A stretch of DNA of 8,602 nucleotides from Glacieibacterium sp038210595 (GTDB taxonomy: Bacteria > Pseudomonadota > Alphaproteobacteria > Sphingomonadales > Sphingomonadaceae): NCBI GenBank assembly GCA_038210595.1, contig JBBQWN010000059.1, positions 1 to 8,602 on the forward strand, written 5' to 3'. Below the pieces are notes generated by a model. The model did not search any database. It worked only from the letters and a program-made list of their open reading frames with translations, and had not been told where the DNA came from. The translations under genes were made by a program, and so were the position numbers. Position 1 is the first letter of the stretch. The number at the start of each line of letters is the position of its first letter. Below are positions 6,186 to 8,602 of the stretch, one piece after another.

Positions 6186-6413
6186 GCCAGCGGTCCAGAA
6201 ACTGCGGGGGCATTCTGCCGCGCGATGCGCAACATAGCATCGACATAGCATCGACCTCACTCGTCTTGAAGCCGCGTGCGTCGCAAAGGCTGAACGGGTC
6301 GAGCCAGATTTCCCTTGGGCGTTGCCGCGAATGATGTGGACGTGCGCCGGCTCGCCGGACTCGTCGCTGTAGAAGCTGAAATTGAAGCCGGCCTCGCGGT
6401 GGATTGTTGGCAT
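6139..6413 (-). pseudogene. DUF4160 domain gene, frameshifted
   Basis: The start is intact: ATG at 6413 with AGGAG six bases upstream, followed by MPTIHREAGFNFSFYSDE, then EPAHVHIIRGNAQGK, the typical DUF4160 N-terminus with its HVH motif. The frame is then lost at an AAA run (TTT at 6309-6311 on the plus strand). One more A would restore IWLDPFSL and DARGFKTSEV, which are read in the next frame. Further on, an 11-bp tandem duplication (6233-6254) and one extra base near 6202-6204 scramble LRIARQNAPA. Together these add 12 bases, so the end QFLDRWHGFFG returns to the shifted frame and stops at 6139. The gene is therefore inactive as a normal DUF4160 protein unless the A deletion is a sequencing error. 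Even then the central helix would be altered. Confidence 0.8.
6233..6254. repeat. 11-bp perfect tandem duplication
   Basis: CATAGCATCGA occurs twice in a row (6233-6243 and 6244-6254). The period of 11 extends one base on each side (6232-6255). It lies inside the DUF4160 pseudogene and shifts its frame. A single copy gives the expected family sequence, so the second copy is the derived state. Confidence 0.9.
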
Positions 6414-6442
6414 CTGTGACTCCTGTCGATGCCAGTACCGGG

Positions 6443-6472
6443 ATATTAGCTGTCTAACAGGTTGTGCGTCAC
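6443..6472 (-). promoter_or_regulatory. Possible promoter of the DUF4160-DUF2442 pair
   Basis: Read on the minus strand, GTGACG (6472-6467) and TAATAT (6448-6443) are 18 bases apart, each matching four of six bases of the -35 and -10 consensus. The ATG of the DUF4160 gene lies 29 bases after the -10. The -35 falls in a small hairpin, GTGCG-TGA-CGCAC (6464-6476), just after the stop of the VWA gene. That hairpin lacks a T-run but might slow polymerase leaving the VWA gene. Confidence 0.3.
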
Positions 6473-6479
6473 GCACGCT

Positions 6480-7658
6480 CTAATGCGACCGCGTCAGCCC
6501 CTTCATCGCCCGGTCAAGCCCTTCCAGGCTGAGCGGGTACATGCGGTCTTCCATCACCGTCTTCATCATCTGGATCGACTGGCTGTGGCCCCAGCTCTTC
6601 TCGGGGATCGGGTTGAGCCAGGCGGCGGCGTGATAGACGTCGAGCATGCGGCGCATCCAGACGTCGCCCGCCTCGTCGTTCCAGTGCTCGACCGAGCCGC
6701 CGGGGTAGTTGATCTCGTACGGGCTCATCGAGGCGTCGCCGACGAACACGAGCTTATAGTCGTGGGGAAACTTGTGGAGCAGGTCCATGGTCGGCGTGCG
6801 CTCCGACCAGCGGCGCTTGTTGTCCTGCCACAGCGCTTCGTACGGGCAGTTGTGGAAGTAGAAGAATTCCAGGTGCTTGAACTCCGACTTGGCGGCAGAG
6901 AACAGCTCCTCGCAAAGCTTGATGTGCGGGTCCATCGAGCCGCCGACGTCGAGCATTAGCAGCAGCTTGACGGCGTTGTGCCGCTCGGGGCGCATGACGA
7001 TGTCGAGATAGCCCTTTTTCGCCGTGCCGTTGACGGTGGAATCGAGGTCGAGTTCGTCCGCCGCGCCGTCGCGGGCGAACTTGCGCAGGCGGCGGAGCGC
7101 GACCTTAATGTTACGGGTGCCCAGCTCGACCGATGAGTCGAGGTTCTTGAACTCGCGCTTGTCCCAGACCTTGACCGCGCTGCCCTTGCGCCCCTCGGCC
7201 TGGCCGATCCGGATGCCCTCGGGGTGGGAGCCATAGGCGCCGAACGGTGACTTGCCGCCGGTGCCGATCCACTTGTTGCCGCCCTGGTGGCGTTCCTTCT
7301 GCTCCTTCAGGCGCTCGGCCAGCGTCTCCATCAGCTTGTCCCAGCCGAGCTTCTGGAGTTCCGCCATCTCCTCGTCGCTGAGGTTCATCTCGGCGATCCT
7401 GCGCAGCCACTCCTCCGGGATTTCCGCGGTGCCGGTGTCGATGGTCGGCTCGATTCCCTTGAACACCTTCGAGAACACCTGGTCGAAGCGGTCGAGCAGG
7501 CCCTCGTCCTTCACGTAGGTGGCGCGGGCGAGATAGTAGAAGTCCTCGATGTTACGGTCGATGACATCGGCTTGCAGCGCCGCGAGCAGGGTCAGATGCT
7601 CCTTGGTCGACGCGGGAATCTTGGCGGCGCGGAGTTCGTCGAGGAAGTTGAGGAACAT
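6480..7658 (-). CDS. VWA domain protein, CoxE-like family
   Basis: The product is a soluble 392-residue protein with no signal peptide or membrane span. The N-terminal half (1-125) is helical and charged (FLNFLDELRAAKIPAST, then EEMAELQKLGWDKLMETLAERLKEQ). Residues 126-165 form a glycine-rich link (GGNKWIGTGGKSPFGAYG). A von Willebrand A domain of the CoxE type follows at about 228-345. Its metal site reads DVGGS (237-241) where classical MIDAS has DxSxS; the later Thr and Asp would be T288 or T290 and D308 (VFVGDAS). CoxE-like proteins usually work with a MoxR-type AAA+ ATPase, often in metalloenzyme maturation, but none is visible here. The start is ATG 7658, sharing its A with the stop of the mutase gene (TAATG), so translation is coupled. 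The open frame back to 7910 is antisense-like and is rejected. The family is sure, and the task in this operon is unknown. Confidence 0.88.
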   Translation of the reverse strand: MFLNFLDELRAAKIPASTKEHLTLLAALQADVIDRNIEDFYYLARATYVKDEGLLDRFDQVFSKVFKGIEPTIDTGTAEIPEEWLRRIAEMNLSDEEMAELQKLGWDKLMETLAERLKEQKERHQGGNKWIGTGGKSPFGAYGSHPEGIRIGQAEGRKGSAVKVWDKREFKNLDSSVELGTRNIKVALRRLRKFARDGAADELDLDSTVNGTAKKGYLDIVMRPERHNAVKLLLMLDVGGSMDPHIKLCEELFSAAKSEFKHLEFFYFHNCPYEALWQDNKRRWSERTPTMDLLHKFPHDYKLVFVGDASMSPYEINYPGGSVEHWNDEAGDVWMRRMLDVYHAAAWLNPIPEKSWGHSQSIQMMKTVMEDRMYPLSLEGLDRAMKGLTRSH

Positions 7659-8602
7659 TACTCCGCCGCCTCCGCCAGCCCCTCGGGCGGCATGTTGTGG
7701 CCGAGCATCCTGAGCACGTCCGCCGCGCAGTCGACGATGTTCGAGCCGGGGCCATAGATGCCCGACACGCCGGCGGCGCGCAGGAACTCGTAGTCCTGCG
7801 CCGGGATGACGCCGCCTGCGAAGACCTTGATGTCGGCGCGGCCGGCGGCGCGGAGGCGCTCGATCAGTTCCGGGATCAGGGTGCGGTGCCCGGCCGCAAG
7901 GCTGGAGCAACCGATGGCGTCGACCTCCGCCTTCAGCGCCATCGCCAGCGTCTCGTCGGGCGTCTGGAACAGCGGCCCCGACACCACATCGAAGCCGAGG
8001 TCGGCGAAGCCGGAGGCGACGACGTTGGCGCCGCGGTCGTGGCCGTCCTGGCCCATCTTGGCGATCAGGATCTTGGGGCGGTGGCCGAGGCGCTGCTCGA
8101 CCGAGGCGATGCCGTCCTGCACGCTCGCCCAGCGCGGATCGCCCTTGTAGGCCTCGCCGTAGATGCCCTTCACCGGCACCGGCGTGGTGCCGTAGCGGCC
8201 GAACACGTCTTCCATCGCCAGGCTGATCTCGCCGAGCGTGGCGCGGACGCGGGCCGCGACGACCGCGAGTTCGAGCAGATTCGCGCTACCCCGCGCACCC
8301 TCGCGCAACGCATCGAGCGCCGCCGTGCACGCAGCCTCGTCGCGAGTGGCGCGCAGTTCCTTGAGGCGCGCCACCTGGTCGTCGCGGACCTGGACGTTGT
8401 CGACCATCAGCGTCTCGATCTTGTCTTCCTCGGCGAGACGGTACTTGTTGACCCCGACGATCACCGTCTCGGCGCGGTCGACACGCGACTGGCTGGCGGC
8501 GGCGGCCTCCTCAATCAACTGCTTGGGCCAGCCGCTGGCGATGGCCTTGGTCATGCCCCCCTCGGCCTCGCAGCGCTCGATCAGCGCCCATGCGGTCTCG
8601 GC
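7658..8602 (-). CDS. scpA: Methylmalonyl-CoA mutase large subunit, C-terminal part (cut by window edge)
   Basis: Only the last 314 residues are present. The frame runs off the right edge and begins AETAWALIERCEAEGGMTKA, matching the interior of the family (about 700-750 residues in full), so the ATG at 8554 is internal. The enzyme isomerises (R)-methylmalonyl-CoA to succinyl-CoA with adenosylcobalamin, in propionyl-CoA and odd-chain or branched-chain breakdown. The end of the catalytic barrel is followed from about residue 175 by the B12-binding domain: KMGQDGHDRG, whose His (codon 8039-8041) is the lower cobalt ligand, then CSSLAAGH (S-x-L motif), then VFAGGVIP (GG motif). The cofactor site therefore looks active. 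The small-subunit homologue lacks this His motif, which points to the large subunit. The stop overlaps the VWA start by one base. Confidence 0.95.
   Translation of the reverse strand, partial: AETAWALIERCEAEGGMTKAIASGWPKQLIEEAAAASQSRVDRAETVIVGVNKYRLAEEDKIETLMVDNVQVRDDQVARLKELRATRDEAACTAALDALREGARGSANLLELAVVAARVRATLGEISLAMEDVFGRYGTTPVPVKGIYGEAYKGDPRWASVQDGIASVEQRLGHRPKILIAKMGQDGHDRGANVVASGFADLGFDVVSGPLFQTPDETLAMALKAEVDAIGCSSLAAGHRTLIPELIERLRAAGRADIKVFAGGVIPAQDYEFLRAAGVSGIYGPGSNIVDCAADVLRMLGHNMPPEGLAEAAE

Noticed and set aside
6414..6476. Start of the DUF4160 frame at 6476
   Set aside because: The ATG at 6413 has an ideal AGGAG and begins the family sequence MPTI. The added residues are non-conserved.
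7659..7910. N-terminal extension of the VWA protein
   Set aside because: It is an out-of-frame reading of the mutase B12 domain. The TAATG overlap gives a natural start at 7658.

Overview
The window looks like chromosomal DNA of a GC-rich alphaproteobacterium, most likely a sphingomonad. This rests on very high third-position GC, short leaders that often carry CTAG just upstream of genes, a LuxR-type HTH/DUF4019 membrane protein, and a VWA (CoxE-like) gene. It is a judgement from gene style, not a database match. There are no tRNA or rRNA genes, no CRISPR array and no insertion sequence.

Layout. Positions 1-197 are a less GC-rich, hairpin-rich leader that may encode a small RNA (6S-like is one option). 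A PLP-dependent threonine/serine dehydratase follows (198-1175, +). Next is a gene for a probable membrane-anchored regulator (1255-2034, +) with a LuxR-type HTH, one membrane helix and a DUF4019 domain. A possible 48-residue ORF faces it (2070-2216, -). The glycerol block comes next: glpD (2332-3849, -) and glpK (3892-5346, +) are divergent, with only 42 bases between their start codons. A two-helix membrane microprotein (5343-5507, +) overlaps the glpK stop codon by four bases. A small exported protein of unknown function follows (5567-5857, +). Facing it is a decaying DUF4160-DUF2442 pair (5874-6413, -), in which the DUF4160 gene carries a 1-base deletion, an 11-bp tandem duplication and a 1-base insertion, while DUF2442 is intact. 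Last is a minus-strand operon running in from the right edge: the C-terminal part of the large subunit of B12-dependent methylmalonyl-CoA mutase (7658-8602, partial) and a VWA/CoxE-like protein (6480-7658) joined by a TAATG stop/start overlap.

How the genes work together. GlpK phosphorylates glycerol and GlpD oxidises glycerol-3-phosphate to dihydroxyacetone phosphate, passing electrons to quinone. No transporter (glpF) or regulator (glpR) is visible. The dehydratase yields 2-oxobutyrate or pyruvate, and 2-oxobutyrate leads to propionyl-CoA. The mutase converts methylmalonyl-CoA, the carboxylation product of propionyl-CoA, to succinyl-CoA. They may share this route, but they lie 6.5 kb apart on opposite strands, so co-regulation is not implied.

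The points most worth a second look are the VWA gene coupled to a B12 mutase without a visible AAA+ partner, the membrane-tethered HTH-DUF4019 protein, the mirrored Shine-Dalgarno sites between glpD and glpK, the missing fructose-1,6-bisphosphate loop in GlpK, and the readable history of decay in the DUF4160 gene.
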